64,000 bases of DNA from Rhytidiadelphus loreus. Taxonomy: Eukaryota > Streptophyta > Bryopsida > Hypnales > Hylocomiaceae. The stretch covers positions 7,566,501-7,630,500 of the forward strand of contig OX344763.1 in the NCBI GenBank assembly GCA_947034895.1. The letters run 5' to 3'. Made by a program: the position numbers and the translations under genes. A model generated the notes under the pieces. The model worked only from the letters and a program-made list of their open reading frames with translations, made no database searches and was not told the DNA's origin. This document shows positions 44,556 through 57,474 of the stretch, one piece after another. Position 1 is the first letter of the stretch; each line of letters starts with the position of its first letter.

Positions 44556-44799
44556 TGGGTATTGTTGCACCCTGGTTTGGGGTAGTCTACTGACTTTTTT
44601 GGGCAAAACACTTCAAAAAATCCTAGTGAATTCAAACTTTGTTGAAAAAATATAATTTCAATTGCTCTTTCTCTTTCTCATCCTTGTCTACATGTGGAGA
44701 AAAAATTGAAAAATTCCAGCAACCATGTAATGTCAAACTCCTAATTCTGACCACAATAGGCTGTTTTACCTTACATTGGTCTTTTTTTGGCGATTTCTT

Positions 44800-45289
44800 G
44801 TGCAATGAGATATTTTTTTAATTTGAAATCCAAATGGTTCAAAATTAGAGACAAACATTTAGAATATGTGGGAAAAATTTCAAGAACTTTAACTACACAT
44901 ATTGCAAGATAATAGGGCTTGAGGTTAGAAGAAAAGGTTTTTCTTGAAGCCACCTTAACATAGCTAATAAAGTAATAAAGTTTGACTCCTCTAAGAATTT
45001 GATTTGAGAACTAAATTTTTTTAGACAATTGTATGCCTATTTTATTAGTAACATAAATGCCAAATTTCAATAGTTGATGAGAATTTTTGCAAAAGATGCC
45101 CCAAAGATGCCCCAATTGCAAGGGTTGCCAAAAAAGTTTAGGGCAGAAAAAAATTATATTTCCACTAAGAGGATACATGTTCACATCTTGTGTCAAAATT
45201 TTATGAACATCTTACCAAAATTGACTTCATAGGAACCTACCCAGAGTTTCAAGTGTTCATTCAATGGACAATTGGCCTTTAGGGGTTAA
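44800..45289. mobile_element. Partial copy of the TTAA-flanked element family
   Basis: The right end GGCCTTTAGGGG-TTAA at about 45273-45288 matches the family terminus. Upstream, GGAAAAATTTCAAGAACTTTAAC and ATTGCAAGATAAT match internal lines of the intact copies. The left terminus is not found. Confidence 0.5.
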
Positions 45290-47320
45290 AAATTTCTACT
45301 TGAATTCAATTGATTATTGTTGATTTCAGAGTGTATACCCCATACATGGATGCAGTAGATGGAAGAGAAAATTTATGAAGAAGGATGGAGGTGGGAGAAA
45401 ATTGGACACTTAAATTTCATATGTAAGATAGCCCCACTTAAAAACTTGCATGAATGAATTTATAAAACTATAGGGTATTGGAAATATGCCCTTTTTAGCT
45501 TTTTATGTAAAAACACGGTCATCTTAAATGCAATAATTAAGGTAAATAGCCCCACATCAAATACCCTCTTAACTTAGATGTATACCTTAAAGTACAAGGA
45601 GTGATCTCCTCGAGATTGGCAACAAATAATTAGAACTCGTAAATGTTGGTGTTAGCATAGGAATGAATTTTGTCAACCTTTGACCTTAGTAATGCTTGAA
45701 AAGTATTCTAAATTTTAATTAGAACCAAAAGTCTATTTATCTTCAATCTAAGGTACTTGGACATTGACCCTTATCTTAAACAACAAAGTTTTTAGTCCCA
45801 TTCAACAATCATCCATCATCCAATGCAATGAAAAATAGATGTATTTCATCCAACAAAGTCAACCACAAAAAATTCATCCAAATTCATTCATCCCCATTCA
45901 TCTTCTTTAGATTCATTTATAGCCATATGTTTTTACCCTAAATCACAAACATAGACATCTTAAGGTAAAAGTTTTAAATTTTTCACAAACTTTTCTAAAA
46001 ATGGTCACTACTCATCACTCATTCCTCCTTGCTCCTCGCCTTGCTCATACTTTAGCAACCCTATTACAACATCCAAGTCTTTAATTTCCTTGGTCTAACT
46101 AGACTAAAGTCAACCATACCCTAACTGATTGATTCTACCACTGACTATGGAAGGTTGATCTCACAACAACAATTCACTCACCAGAATTTGTCGTTATTTC
46201 TCGTAAGCATGTTGAAGTAAGTTTTGGCAGGAGCTTCATGTTCACCCCTAGAGTCTAGGTTCTGAAAGGAAGACCCAGAGTCAGGCCAGTTCCACTTATA
46301 ATTCCCACTTCACATTCAGGATAAAAAATGTATCAACACAACAAGGCGAAGGCACCTATAACCAATCAAATAAGTAATTCTGGACCTGATTGGGGGTAGT
46401 GCAAGATGATGGGGGGTAGTGTAAGGTAAAGCAAATTGTCCATGTGTTTCAAATAAAAAATATAAAAAATAAGGTAAAGCAAATATTTCAAAGGTGCATT
46501 GACAGAAATGACGGGGATTGCAAAAAATTTAGAAATTTTATCGCTTGAATTGAAATTACTATGAATTTTGGGAGGCAAAAAGTGTGCCAGACCCGTAGTC
46601 AATGTCCAAACTCTTCCAACTTCAATCATTCAAGAACTACTTTCCTTCTCATTGCTTCCTACTCATTGCTTCCTACTTTTTTGCTCACTTATGTGTCATG
46701 AACTTATTGGTTCAAACCTTGAAAAAGGAGAAAAACATGCATTCAAAGGAGAAAATCGAAATTTGTCCAACCTTGGTTGGAAATACAACACCCCATTGAT
46801 TGTTGATGGGGTGCCAGTTAGTAATGGGTGCCTTCACCTTGATCAAAGTAATGGCCATTAGCATTAGCAACTCGTCAAAAGTTCACTACACTTGTAAAAA
46901 TTAAAATTTTGTAATGTCCTTCCCCCTCCCCATGTAGAGCGTATCATGAGGGGTAGTCTATAGCATCAACCTTAGCAATGGTGATGGAAAAATTGCTAGG
47001 CAACCCATAGAGGAGAGATGAAAGGCAATGGACAAGGCGATGTAGTACCAAAAACTTATATAGCAGAGCACATAAGGTTTAGGCTTGTATCAAAGCTCCG
47101 TTAGGTATATAGTGCCACGTAGGGTAAATATGAGGGGATAACTTGTATTATTGACCAGGTTCTTTTGATTCTATATAAATAAAATAAAATTGTTTAACAT
47201 TAGATAGGCGGATGGATGTCCTTTGTTTATTGGATAGAGAGGTGAAGGTGAGAGTCAGACATTGTCTTTGACAATAGAGCCGCACACATGGGCCTGAAAC
47301 AGGCCATTCAAGAGTAGATA
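45290..47320. other. AT-rich region, no gene; includes one copy of a dispersed repeat
   Basis: The block 46345-46620 resembles 49165-49350: both have ATAACC(A/G)ATCAAATAAG and later TGTG(A/C)ATTTT...AGGC(A/T)AAAAGTGT and GACCC(G/A)TA. 46848-46900 repeats 16690-16745. Short open frames here show no conserved protein. Confidence 0.5.
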
Positions 47321-47324
47321 TGAG

Positions 47325-47420
47325 GGCCGGGTTTGCCTGCTGCCCTCACCAGATAGAGCACTTGCGCATGGACTATGAGGTTTGAGCCCTCACGAGCGGT
47401 TTTACGTCTCCTTCCACTTT
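47325..47420 (+). mobile_element. Possible tRNA-derived SINE head
   Basis: TAGAGCACTTGCGCATGGAC followed by GAGGTTTGAGCCCTCAC resembles the D-arm-to-T-arm part of a tRNA gene. The latter stretch contains a box-B-like GGTTTGAGCCC. Box A is degenerate. Such arrangements are typical of SINE 5' ends. The 3' end and target duplication are not identified. It could also be a decayed tRNA gene. Confidence 0.4.
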
Positions 47421-47626
47421 TTTGTCTACCTGGTTGTTGTTGTGGAGAAAATAGTTCCACATGCCTGTTGTTGCGGTGACCTTGGAGATGAGGTGGAGCA
47501 TTGAGGGTAGGGGTCCGCCCTTCTTCGTTTTGGGTCAGACCGAGCCCTCACCCTCTGTCATGTGCGTAGATCACTGCTATTGCAGGTGTCCCATCATGAG
47601 TTTATGGTCTATAATTGGTGATGGTA

Positions 47627-48177
47627 AGGTAGGTGGCTCTAAAAGCGACACTTTTAAGAGGAATTGATGCGGAATCTAACCCAAGTGGTTTCATATTTTT
47701 TGGAGCTATTGTGAATTAGTTCTGAGTTTTCAAAGAATTCTGCCATAGGGACCTATTTGTGACTTCTAGCCCTTGCAAAACCCACTCTTAAATGGTCTGA
47801 AAAAAGATACGGCTTTACCCAAAACAAGCATTGAGGCATGCAAAAAGTAATAGATAAGGTTTCTAAATGTGACCTTTGCTAAAACTTGAATGGAAGCTTG
47901 AGTTAATTATTATTTCAGATTTTTTAGCATATGTAGGAAGGTAGTTGGGCTGTCAATTCTCATTTTGAAAAAAATTGATGAACATCTATCCACTTAATTA
48001 GAAATGGACTTACAGTGCCTCTTAAATCAACCTTTAAAAAAGTATAAATCATCCATTGGAGAAGAATGAACCAACTCTTCCTCTTCTCTGACATAATCAG
48101 TAGTCCATAATGTATCCATTTTTCAGCCACCTAGAGGACGGTTTGAAGAAGAGGGTCAATTTTAGAGCACACTACCA
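47627..48177. mobile_element. AGGTAGG-variant MITE, TA-flanked, 551 bp
   Basis: The left end is AGGTAGGTGGCTCTAAAAGCG and the right end is the inverse of TGGTAGTGTGCTCTAAAATTG, with TA on both sides. The body contains the CACTTTAGGACCTATTTGTGAC-like line of the family. Confidence 0.65.
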
Positions 48178-48444
48178 TAGACAGGTTCAAACTGTGCTGA
48201 GGGGGCTTTGGACTGAGACTGAATTTCTGTTAAAAGAAAAATACTCATACTTTCCCATTATGTACTGTACAGGACACAAGTGGTGATGTTCTTGACTTGC
48301 TCTGTGCATTGGTCCCATTGTGCTAAGTGCCCGATTGAGCATGTAGTGTTGCCAATATGAAACATGACATCATAATTATCAATACTAACCCTCAGTCACT
48401 AGCTGATTGGCAGTGTTGGATGCAGCTGGTTGATAAATATTGTA

Positions 48445-48846
48445 TGGTAGGAGGCTCGAATGTTGGAGGGTCATTTAGAACCACTCATGTAGACTCACAT
48501 GTAATGGACTTGAGGTGGTCTTCAAATGGACCTCCTACTGTTATTGAATGGATCAATAAAAAAAATATTATTTATTGTAAGAACCAATCATTCACTTTGT
48601 TTTCCCCATTTCTCTCTAAAAGCTGAAAGTGAATAATTTATGGAAGACCTATGGTCATCTATAACTCATCTTGTTTGAAAATTCATAAGTAATTCAAAAA
48701 TGCTTCAAAAAATATAAAACGACTTGGATTACAATCAGAATCTATTTTCCTTTGTCTGAAAAATGAGCTAAAAATAATCCCATACAAGAAACGACATGAA
48801 AAAGGCAAACCAGCCCTTAAGTGCACGCTTTAAGAGCCTCCTACCT
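48445..48846. mobile_element. AGGTAGG-variant MITE, TA-flanked, 402 bp
   Basis: The left end is TGGTAGGAGGCTCG and the right end is the inverse of AGGTAGGAGGCTCTTAAAGCG, with TA on both sides. Internal GGAAGACCTATGGTCA and the AAAACGACTTGGATTA line match 11640-12049. Confidence 0.7.
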
Positions 48847-50165
48847 TACTCATTTGATTTATCCCGCTCATCCTGCATCAGAAAATCTACACTCCTAAGG
48901 GTCCCTTCCCACCTGGTGTTTGCAAACTCCTTGGGTTTAAAGATAAAACCTGCACATAAAAAGGAAATAGACTTCAGGTCCGGAACTGCTGTAATTGTTT
49001 TTTAACCAGGTGAAATTCTCACATGGCTCAGAAGTTACTTTCCTCTGCTGTCTCAAGTCCTTGCATATCCAATTACTGTAGCTAGAGGTGACACTTGCCA
49101 GAAGATAATGAGAATAATCTTCAAACCATGCTGAATTAACTTGAAATTAACTAAGATAAGGCTGCCCATAACCGATCAAATAAGCATCTGTGGGACAGAT
49201 GGGGAATAGTTGAGTGGAATGGAAATTTTTCCTGTGTAGGAACGTAGAAAATACTGTGATTGCGAAATTTTCAGAATTTTATTTGCAAAACTGAAATTTC
49301 TGTGAATTTTAGAAGGCATAAAGTGTTCCCGACCCATACCCAACATTTAGAGTTCTGCAATTCCAATCATAGACAAGATTACTTCCTGCTCATGTGTACA
49401 AATTTCAAAATAAACACATGGCATGTAATAATTGTTCCTTGCAGCCTTGTATATTGTGCTCGTGATTAAATCTGGTAGTCCACAAAAACAGTTTACTTGG
49501 TTGGAATTAGATTACCTTCACATGTTGGAGATTCATCCCTAGTCGGGAATGGGTGATTCTACCTTACATCAAAGTTTCAAACTTCAAATGATTTTGAAAA
49601 TTAACAAGCCACCTTGTCAAATCCAAGGACAAGTAATCGTAAAGAAACCCAAATATTAGAAAGGGTATCATTACAATTTAATGCCAACCAATGTTTACTA
49701 AACAATGGGTAGAGAGATCATTTTTATAATGGAATTTATTGTCCATCATGAATTCTCAAAGGGTATGGGATAATTTGAAAATGAGAGCTTGATCACTAAT
49801 TGTGAAAACGAAGGAATTGTGTTTAATGTAGAACTTCATACCACATTTATGCATAATAGAAGAACTTTTTTCAAGAAACTTTGAACTAAGAAAAGTTGGT
49901 AAACCAATCTAAATTTCATCTCCAAAAGTCCATTTGTAATTTTAAGACTCCAATAAAAATTTAGGAACAAAATTAGGAGAAGGATAAGAGAAGGGCATTT
50001 TCTTTGACATTTTTAAGCATTCTCTCTGAATTTTGTCTACAACTTTTGATTGGAGGATTGAAATGTCAAACGGATTTTTGAAGATGAAATTTGATTTGCT
50101 TTTCTACCTTTTCTTAGTTCAAAGTTTTCTTGAAAAAAATTATTTTACAATGCCAAAATGAGGTC
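48847..50165. other. No gene seen; partner of the 46345-46620 repeat
   Basis: AT-rich, short open frames only. 49165-49350 repeats the block at 46345-46620. Confidence 0.5.
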
Positions 50166-50169
50166 TTAA

Positions 50170-51047
50170 CCCTTAAAGGACCGTCACTATACTTTCACCA
50201 AAAACGCTCCAAAACTGCCATTTCTAGTACAAGTACCAAAAATTTGAAAAAGAACTTTTTTGACATATCTAACCGTAGGATCTTGTATTATGTAGTATCA
50301 AAAACATGTGGTAAAAATTTCAGACATTTCCACCGGGTGGATTGCAAGATACAAGCATTCAAATTAACTAAAATCATTTTTTTGACCCTGCGAAAAGCAG
50401 GGCAGCTGCACTTCACAAGCTCACATTTCTATGAAAAAATGACCTAAATGGTGGTGCTTCTTTGGATTTGTTTTCCTAGACAAGTTGGTCACATGCTTGA
50501 AAAATTTCAGATCATTTGGAATAGTACAACATATAGGAAAAAAATAGTAAGTAGGTAGTAGTAGAGAATGATTAAAAATACTAAATTATTTACAATTTAA
50601 ATATGGAATTGAAAATTTCCAATTCCAATGGTTGAAATGTTGTAATAATGTATCTACATCCTACAGTTTTATTTTTGTCCAAAAATATTGAAAATTGGGT
50701 AAGATAAAGGATTTCAAAGTTTATTTTAGAGTAGGAAATCTAAAACTGCCCGCAAACAAAAAATCCTCATAACTTTTGACTCATTGATCAAAATGGAATG
50801 ATTCAAAGCTTTTCGTGTATATAAAACTCTAGAAAATCAATTCCAAATTTTTGTTTCTGAAAAAAATGATTTTTTCTGATCTGCCCGAATTGCCCGGTTG
50901 GAAAAAAAAGTAACATATTAGGCTATAACTTTTGACTCGTATTTCCAAATGTCATGAAATTTGGTGCATATGAAAAATCTTCCTCGCCCTGTGGGCACTT
51001 AATTACCCACCCTTGGTAATTAATCGGACACAACCAAGTTCTAGGGG
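50170..51047. mobile_element. TTAA-flanked element (copy 2)
   Basis: TTAA at 50166-50169 and 51048-51051. The left end CCCTTAAAGGACC and the inverse right end CCCCTAGAACTTGG match the family on the outermost bases. Internal lines align to the reverse strand of 27192-28114. Near the right end a 9-bp-arm hairpin, TTAATTACC/GGTAATTAA, occurs at about 51000-51024. Confidence 0.7.
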
Positions 51048-51339
51048 TTAACTAAATTCTAACCTAACGGGTGACTAAGCGTCGGTCCATTGTGCCTTCC
51101 AAGCAATGGATCTTCCTTACTAAGTTCCTAGTTTTCGCAGGTGACAATGGAGTTGCCCCCAATTGGCGAGGGAATAGTTCGGGCTAACCGTCCCCTAACG
51201 GCAGCCTATGCGAACTACCACCGAATCTTTCCTAATCTATGGGAATCTAAGGCTAATTGACCCTTCCTAAGACTGGGGAGGGATTACCTAAGTCCCTTCC
51301 ATGGTTTCCTGAGTTAATTGGGTCTTTTCCTAATCTAAG

Positions 51340-51640
51340 TTATCTTTTTCCTTAATTTAATTTATCCTTTTGTTTCCTAATTTAATTTCCTAATTTAATT
51401 GATCTTCTTTCCTAATTTAATTCCCTAATTTAATTGATCTAATTTATCTTCTACTTTAATCTTCTAATTTAATTTATCTTTTTTCCTAATTTAATTCCCT
51501 AATTTAATTGATCTAATCTCCTAATTTAATCTTCTAACTTAATTCATCTTTTCTCCTAATTTAATCTTCTAATTTAATTTATCTTTTCTCCTAATTTAAT
51601 CTTCTAATTTAATTTATCTTTTTTCCTAATTTAATTTCCT
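51340..51640. repeat. Tandem repeat of CTAATTTAATT / TATCTTTT units
   Basis: CCTAATTTAATT alternates with TTATCTTTT or GATCTTC-like segments for about 300 bp, with a higher-order unit of roughly 50 bp (TCTCCTAATTTAATCTTC). Confidence 0.85.
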
Positions 51641-52664
51641 AAGGCAAGGTCCGTTTTGCTAAATTAACCCGAGTTCCTAATTGGATTATTTTGTCTTAAT
51701 CTAGTGTTCGCTTCTTGGTTGAGTGCTAACCTTAACGGTTACTAATTCCTAGTCCTATCCTACCCTACTCTAATTTGGTTGCTCTGATGGTTAACTTCTA
51801 TGTGTGAGATGGGTTTGGATACTTCTATCGATAACCTTCTATGTCTAAACTTAAGGCCTATCCCTAATCCCTCTTTGCTAATCAAAATTATTCACTATCT
51901 AACAGAGTCTAACGTAAATTAGAAGGGAAAAAAGACACCGGGGATCTGTTTAATGACTCACCTGATCGTCGTTAGCATGTGCGGCATTCTCCTCCATACC
52001 TCCAGCCGCGTGCTCGTATTCCATAGTCGACACGTATTTTGACGTAGTAAAATGCCAACGGCTTAGTCCTCGGCGAAGTGGTACACCTTAAAGACCTTTA
52101 ATGGTTCCTTCCTTCCTCCTTGCCTCTTCTTCTTTTCTTTCAACACTATTCCTACCAACCCTTTAAATGAGACCTTACACCATATGACACTAATCTTATG
52201 GAAGAATCACCTATTCCCTTACGTCGTCATTTTGGTGTGATCCTAATCTCTTTCCCAATGGTTGTAAGAAGCTTTTGAGATTTCCTACCTAATCCTATGA
52301 CGCAACACTATTTATCGTCTCTCCCTTCTTCCTCTCCTATAACTACCCCCTTCCTAATCTTGTCATCATTGTGTGAGGTGGCTTGTTGGTGAGGGACTTT
52401 GAGAGGTTGTGCAGGTTTGGACGCGTGGGATGGCGACTTCTCTTCCCCCCTTCTTCCTTTAGCCTTGAGTTGGTCTTTCGTTAGTTTTTCACTAGACCCC
52501 GGGTTTCAATCTTAGTGTGATGAAAACCCCCCAAAAAAGGTGTGGTGGGGCCCCGCAAGGCATCGTCCCATAGTGCTGAATTTAGTTGAGGTAAGGATTT
52601 CTCCCTTTCCCCCCTCCCCCTTAGACTCCCAACCCCCTGGCCCTTCCCTTGAGCTCCCAACTCC

Positions 52665-52960
52665 CTGGACCCCCGAACTAGCTCCCCGAACTGGTTCCCC
52701 GAACTGGCTCCCCGAACTGGCCCCCCGATGCCCGCTGGCCCCCCGATACCCACCCGGCCCCCGATGCCCACTGGCCCCCCCGATACCCACCCGCTCCCCG
52801 ATACTGGCTACTGACTGCTCCTTACGGCCTCCCCGATACTAGTTGCTGACTCCCCTTGCGGGCTCCCCTTCGAGCTGCTGACTGCTCCTTACGGGCTCCC
52901 CTTACGAGCTGCTGACTGCTCCTTACAGGCCCCCCTTGGGCTGGTCCCAAATCTTCTTAC
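52665..52960. repeat. C-rich tandem repeats
   Basis: Three successive motifs: CTCCCCGAACTGG repeated four to five times, CCCCCGATGCCCACTGG / CCCCCGATACCCACCCG alternating, then GAGCTGCTGACTGCTCCTTA with ACGGGCTCCCCTT, repeated about three times. Confidence 0.85.
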
Positions 52961-53029
52961 TAAAATCCCTCTTTTCCGGGTTTCCGTATGGGAACCCACT
53001 TACACAACTTAAAATTGGATAGGTCAGGG

Positions 53030-53355
53030 TCAAAGCTTCGCCGTCTAGGGGGGATAGACAAAAGTTTTAACAACTAGCAAAACAACAACCTAGTGGCAGG
53101 GTTTCTCCCTATACTTGTCTACCACCTAGGGCACTCTTGGGGGCTAAACTTTGGCTTTTCCCAAGAAGATCTTGGGAACTAAACTTTGGAACCAAAAAGT
53201 ATAGGGGGTTCAAAGCTTCGCTGTCGAATTGGTTTTGACACCAACTCTAAGACTAGTGACAGCCCCTGGGTCCAAAGCTTCGCCGTCTAAGGCTTGTTTT
53301 TGACACACACTCTAAGACTAGGGTAGGTTACAGGTTCAAAGCTTCGCCGCCTCAA
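53030..53355. repeat. CAAAGCTTCGCCGTCT motif repeated four times
   Basis: Copies near 53031, 53212, 53273 and 53337. The last three are spaced about 62-65 bp apart, with ACACTCTAAGACTAG between them. Confidence 0.8.
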
Positions 53356-55200
53356 GGGCGGTGGGGTCCACTCATAAACAACACGGCAAAGGTGACTATG
53401 GTTAGGACTTATACAAGAGGCAACCGATTCCACAAGGTAAACATAAACGAGACAATACTCATGTACTAAAGGCCCCCCAAAGCGGCATCGCCAAGGTACG
53501 GTGGGGGGTGACTTTAGGATTAGTACAAGACACCCAAAAAGATACACAAAAACACACGCAAGTAGATGGAAACCGCTTGACTTGCATACGTACAAGGTAA
53601 GGTGGAAGGACCTCAAGGACTTCAAAGAGCTTGAAATAAAGCGACAATGGGAGCCAAAAGTGCTCCGAAAACACCGTAGAGGTTTCTTGGCTTGAAACGC
53701 CAAAATTCCAAAATAACTTGGACCCACGGACCCAAAACAAGTATTGGGGGTGTTTTGGGAGAGAGAAGGGCCCCCTTTTATAGGTTTCCAAGGGCCCACT
53801 CCCCCCCTCGACGAGTAACCTCATCCATCCGGATTTTCATCCAACTTTGAGATTTTCACCTAATTTTGGGTTTTACGCTGGTCCTAGTTTCTAACTTTTG
53901 GAGTTTAGCTCGGAATTGCAAATGGATTGCGCACCAATGGCTTCAGAATGCCATTTTTAGTCTAAGGGACCCCCTACCCCCTATTTCTATCACAAAACCC
54001 CCCCTCGGAAACTAGTGCCAACTGGAGCCAATTAAAAGGGTAAAAACCTAACTTTTGGGGTTTACCTCTTTTGGCTTGGGTAATTAGCTAGGGTTGTTGG
54101 GGAGGCTCTAGGGAGTAAGAAAAGGCTCCTTGATGTCTTCGTTCCGACTTCGTACGCTCCCGGGAAGCCGGTCAACCCCGCAAGGATCTTGCCGTAAATA
54201 TTAATTGGGGGGATGTTGTCAGTTTCGGCTGCTTCCCGCTATTGGAACTCCATGAACTTTGTCGGGGCGCGTTATTAACATAAAAGATGCTAGTCTAATT
54301 TTTAGTGAGATTTTACCACGGCCTGGGTATTTTCTATGAATTTCCCAACGTGGCCTTTGGCGGTTGACCGCTCGGAAAAAGATCCTTTGGAGATCAGAAG
54401 AAACCGAGACTTTTTGGGGAACCTCTCATGGAGTCCCCCAAGCCACGTGCCAAATCTTAGGCTATTCTGGCACATAGTTGGTGGCGAGGTGAAAACTAAC
54501 TTTGGTTGAATCACCGGCAGTCAGGGAATCTTTCACATGTGAGGGAATCTTGGCGAATGGGTTTTGCCGTGGATGTCCCAACATGCTCCAGATCCGAGAA
54601 CACTATCCGGCGGCTGTGGATTCCTCCATGCGGCTTGTCTGGGACAAGCGACACCTACAAGCTAACAATTTGGATTCCTAATGTTTCGTCGGTGGAATGG
54701 GGAAACTAGAACCTATCTTTGGAGATTTACGTGGGGACCTCCCTTACTCTCCTAAGACTTAATTTAGCCCATCCTGGTCACATGCACTAGGTTTTGGGCT
54801 ATTTTGGGTAAGTTCCCAGTAGCCCTATTGTTTCCCACTAATTACGGTTTCTAACCTATATACAAGTGGGCTTTATGGGTAATCTAGGGGTAAAAGGCTA
54901 TTTATGACCAAATGCTATACTGGTACGTGACATACCTATTTTGGTTCTACACTCTTTTTTGGGCTTTTTTGTACTACTTTATGCCTTAATTTGTAATAAA
55001 CTAAAAAAAAGAAACCAATGAGTCCCAAGTGACGAATTTGGGGCTCACAGTCAGCGAGGAAACAGCGGCGCCCCACAAGTAATTCTGCTTGTCTCTTATC
55101 CTGTTGCCCCCCCTACCTCTTGATTCGATAGAATTTATGGATTTAGAATGTGGACTAACGGCTTCTGTTCCCAGCTGTTGCCCCAAATTCTCGAATTTTT

Positions 55201-57474
55201 AGTTTGGGCACCATTCAAGTTAAAATTGAAAAGTCTATTTTCATTTCTGGGAAGCTAAATTGACTCAAATACCTTGCAGTACATTCTAGTTGTACGAAAA
55301 ATGGGATTAGAATTGAACCCAACTAGTTTCATGTTTCTTGGACCATCATAGTATTAATTACGAATTTGTGATGTTTAAGTCACAGTGTTTTCTATAAGCG
55401 ACCCCCTCACAAATGTACACCTCCTAAACATATAAGAGGCAAGATATATTGGAGTTCTCTTACAAAGAAGTCGCTCAAAGGTGCATGATATTTTTTTTAA
55501 ATCAAAAGTGTAATGAACATCTAGGGTGAGTGATATCATTATTATTTGAGCTTTCAAACAATAGTACCACATCTTTTAAGCCTGATGTCCTAATACGCTA
55601 AACCTCGCTTTTAGGTTTTTTTTCAAGAATTGGTAATGGCTATAGAAAATAATATTCCTAGAATATGCTACGCTTCAAACAAAAGGCCTTTTCATAGCTA
55701 ACTCTTCTTCAAGAGACCCTACTTTTGCACAAATCCTGGTACAACTGCAATGGTGAGCACAAATAGTAGATGCGCAAAGAAGACGAAGTGAAGCCCATTT
55801 GACCCTAAATCCAACTACTTTTGCAAATAACAAGAATTAGAATAAAGGAGTCTTACATTTACTGTGTCCAAGTCTCTTGCTCCATGTTGTGCACTATTAC
55901 CCTCCCCGGATATCTCTTGAACCGCATCATCATTGTTGACTCCCACATCGTGGTCACCACTAACTCCAGATCCAAACGTAAGAACTTTTCGAGAATCCCC
56001 TCCCGTTCCCTGAGCTGTCCTCAAAACCACTCTTTTACCTCTTGTCATCCTAGATCTCTTCAATGCTTTGCTAGATGAAAAATAAAAAGAACTATGCCTC
56101 TTTCGCCTCTTTTGGTGCTTCGGGCTAAGGGTATGAGGTACTTTGACCTGTACGCGCATGTGGTAAACTACGTGAAATCAAACCATTTGAACTACAAGCG
56201 GTAGCGGGAACTAAACCAAGAATAATGGATTGTCTTAGAACAAGCGAACCCCCCATTATGTAGTTCTAAGAATTGGAGTGTGTGATGGTGGGAGCGGATG
56301 AGAATTGACAGTGAAGGAAATGACGCTGGATGTACGTTTTAGAGTTGCCATTTTGAAATTCAAGCGCTGGAATCTCCCCAAACAATGTTGGCTTTCATTG
56401 TTCAATCCATCATGCCGGCGCAAGGTACGTCCTCCACATTAAATCAAATCATTTAATACTTTGAAAATGACTAGAAGGTCTTAAATACTAATAAGTACTT
56501 TGTCTAGAACATAATGGAAGTTCTAAAGTAATCAAGATCCGTAGCCCACTAATATTTGTTTGTACACTGTCTCGAGAATGTTGCCCAAGTGAATCCTAAG
56601 TGACCAGCTAGATTTTAATATATGATAAAATAATATCTATTCTTGAAAGATATTTAGGAGGTACCGTACCTCACTAGTCCATGATTCGAAATAGTTCCAG
56701 TGAACCACCCGATTGTGTCATAAATCTGTAGGGAAATCCATAGAAGAATCAATTAGATTTGGTACTTGTAAGAAAGGTCTATGACCAAATCATATCTTCT
56801 ATGACAAGGGTTTCTTTTGAAGATCCGTTAAGCAACCTTTACTCATTAGAAACTTCAGCGAAATGCTGGTGGTTATAAAATAAATATGACCACAATGAAT
56901 GGGGACATTCGATTCTCCCCGATACAGCTCTTATAAATATGTAACGAATTTCAATTCTCATCCAATCATTGTTAATGCACTTGGGATCCATTTGCTATGC
57001 TTGTGTAGTGATCTTAAAAAATAAATTAGCGCAGTATTGGCCTTTCTCAAACAACGACTTCCATTCTGATATAATCCTATATTATTGTCAAACAAGAAAG
57101 TTTATTATCTTAAAATGAATGAGGAAGATATTCCTCCTGCAACATGACGTGAGAATCCCAAAAGAGGCTAAGACAAGGCGGCCCTATAAATAGGCTTCAT
57201 CATGACCCCCAAAAAATAGCAAGTATAAAGTCAGGAAGGGTAACTGAGTACTTCGAGGCAAGTTGTTTTGTACCTCATCTCCCACGTAGAATTTTGCGTC
57301 GTTCTTGCTAGTACTCCCTCTGCCCATTCGCATGATGGCATGCATTCGAGTTGATGGACATGAGGTCCCTATTGTGTTTCCGTTAGAGGATGGAGGACGT
57401 GCTAAAGTCCTATCACACTTCTCCATGTCCAATTTAGGTTTGTAGAAGACTCCATATATGTCGAAGAGGAAAGG
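55201..57474. other. Spacer upstream of the MULE-like gene; nothing certain
   Basis: A basic minus-strand open frame (55815-56159) has no recognisable domain. The interval may include the 5' end or terminal repeat of the MULE-related element, but I found no inverted partner downstream. Confidence 0.4.

Larger units (their letters stand above)
43364..44771. mobile_element. AAGGTAAAACAGCC-type element, TA-flanked, carrying a nested MITE
   Basis: The left end AGGTAAAACAGCCCATTGTAG and the inverse of the right end (AGGTAAAACAGCCTATTGTGG) match each other and the smaller element at 13212-13663. Both are next to TA. An AGGTAGG-type MITE sits inside at 44252-44555. It is possible that this is two elements whose facing ends happen to pair. 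Confidence 0.5.
51052..55200. other. GC-richer block with several tandem repeats, no convincing gene
   Basis: Composition changes sharply after the TTAA element. The minus-strand open frames 52481-52771 and 53287-53799 look like by-products of repeats and show no domain. I found no pair of long terminal repeats and no gag-pol motif. It may be part of a large LTR-element UTR or a decayed repeat; I cannot assign it. Confidence 0.5.

Noticed and set aside
52481..52771. Gly-rich minus-strand open frame
   Set aside because: It is a translation of the C-rich tandem repeats, with no conserved domain.
53287..53799. Minus-strand open frame of 170 codons
   Set aside because: Part of it runs through the CAAAGCTTCGCCGTCT repeats. 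Composition is Cys/Phe/Leu-rich without a motif, and no start context stands out.
51052..55200. Long terminal repeat retrotransposon
   Set aside because: No repeated termini, primer-binding site, polypurine tract or gag-pol motif could be found by eye, so I describe only the composition and repeats.
55815..56159. Basic minus-strand open frame (KHQKRRKRH...)
   Set aside because: The Lys/Arg-rich segment looks like a nuclear signal, but no domain, splice partner or promoter supports a gene.
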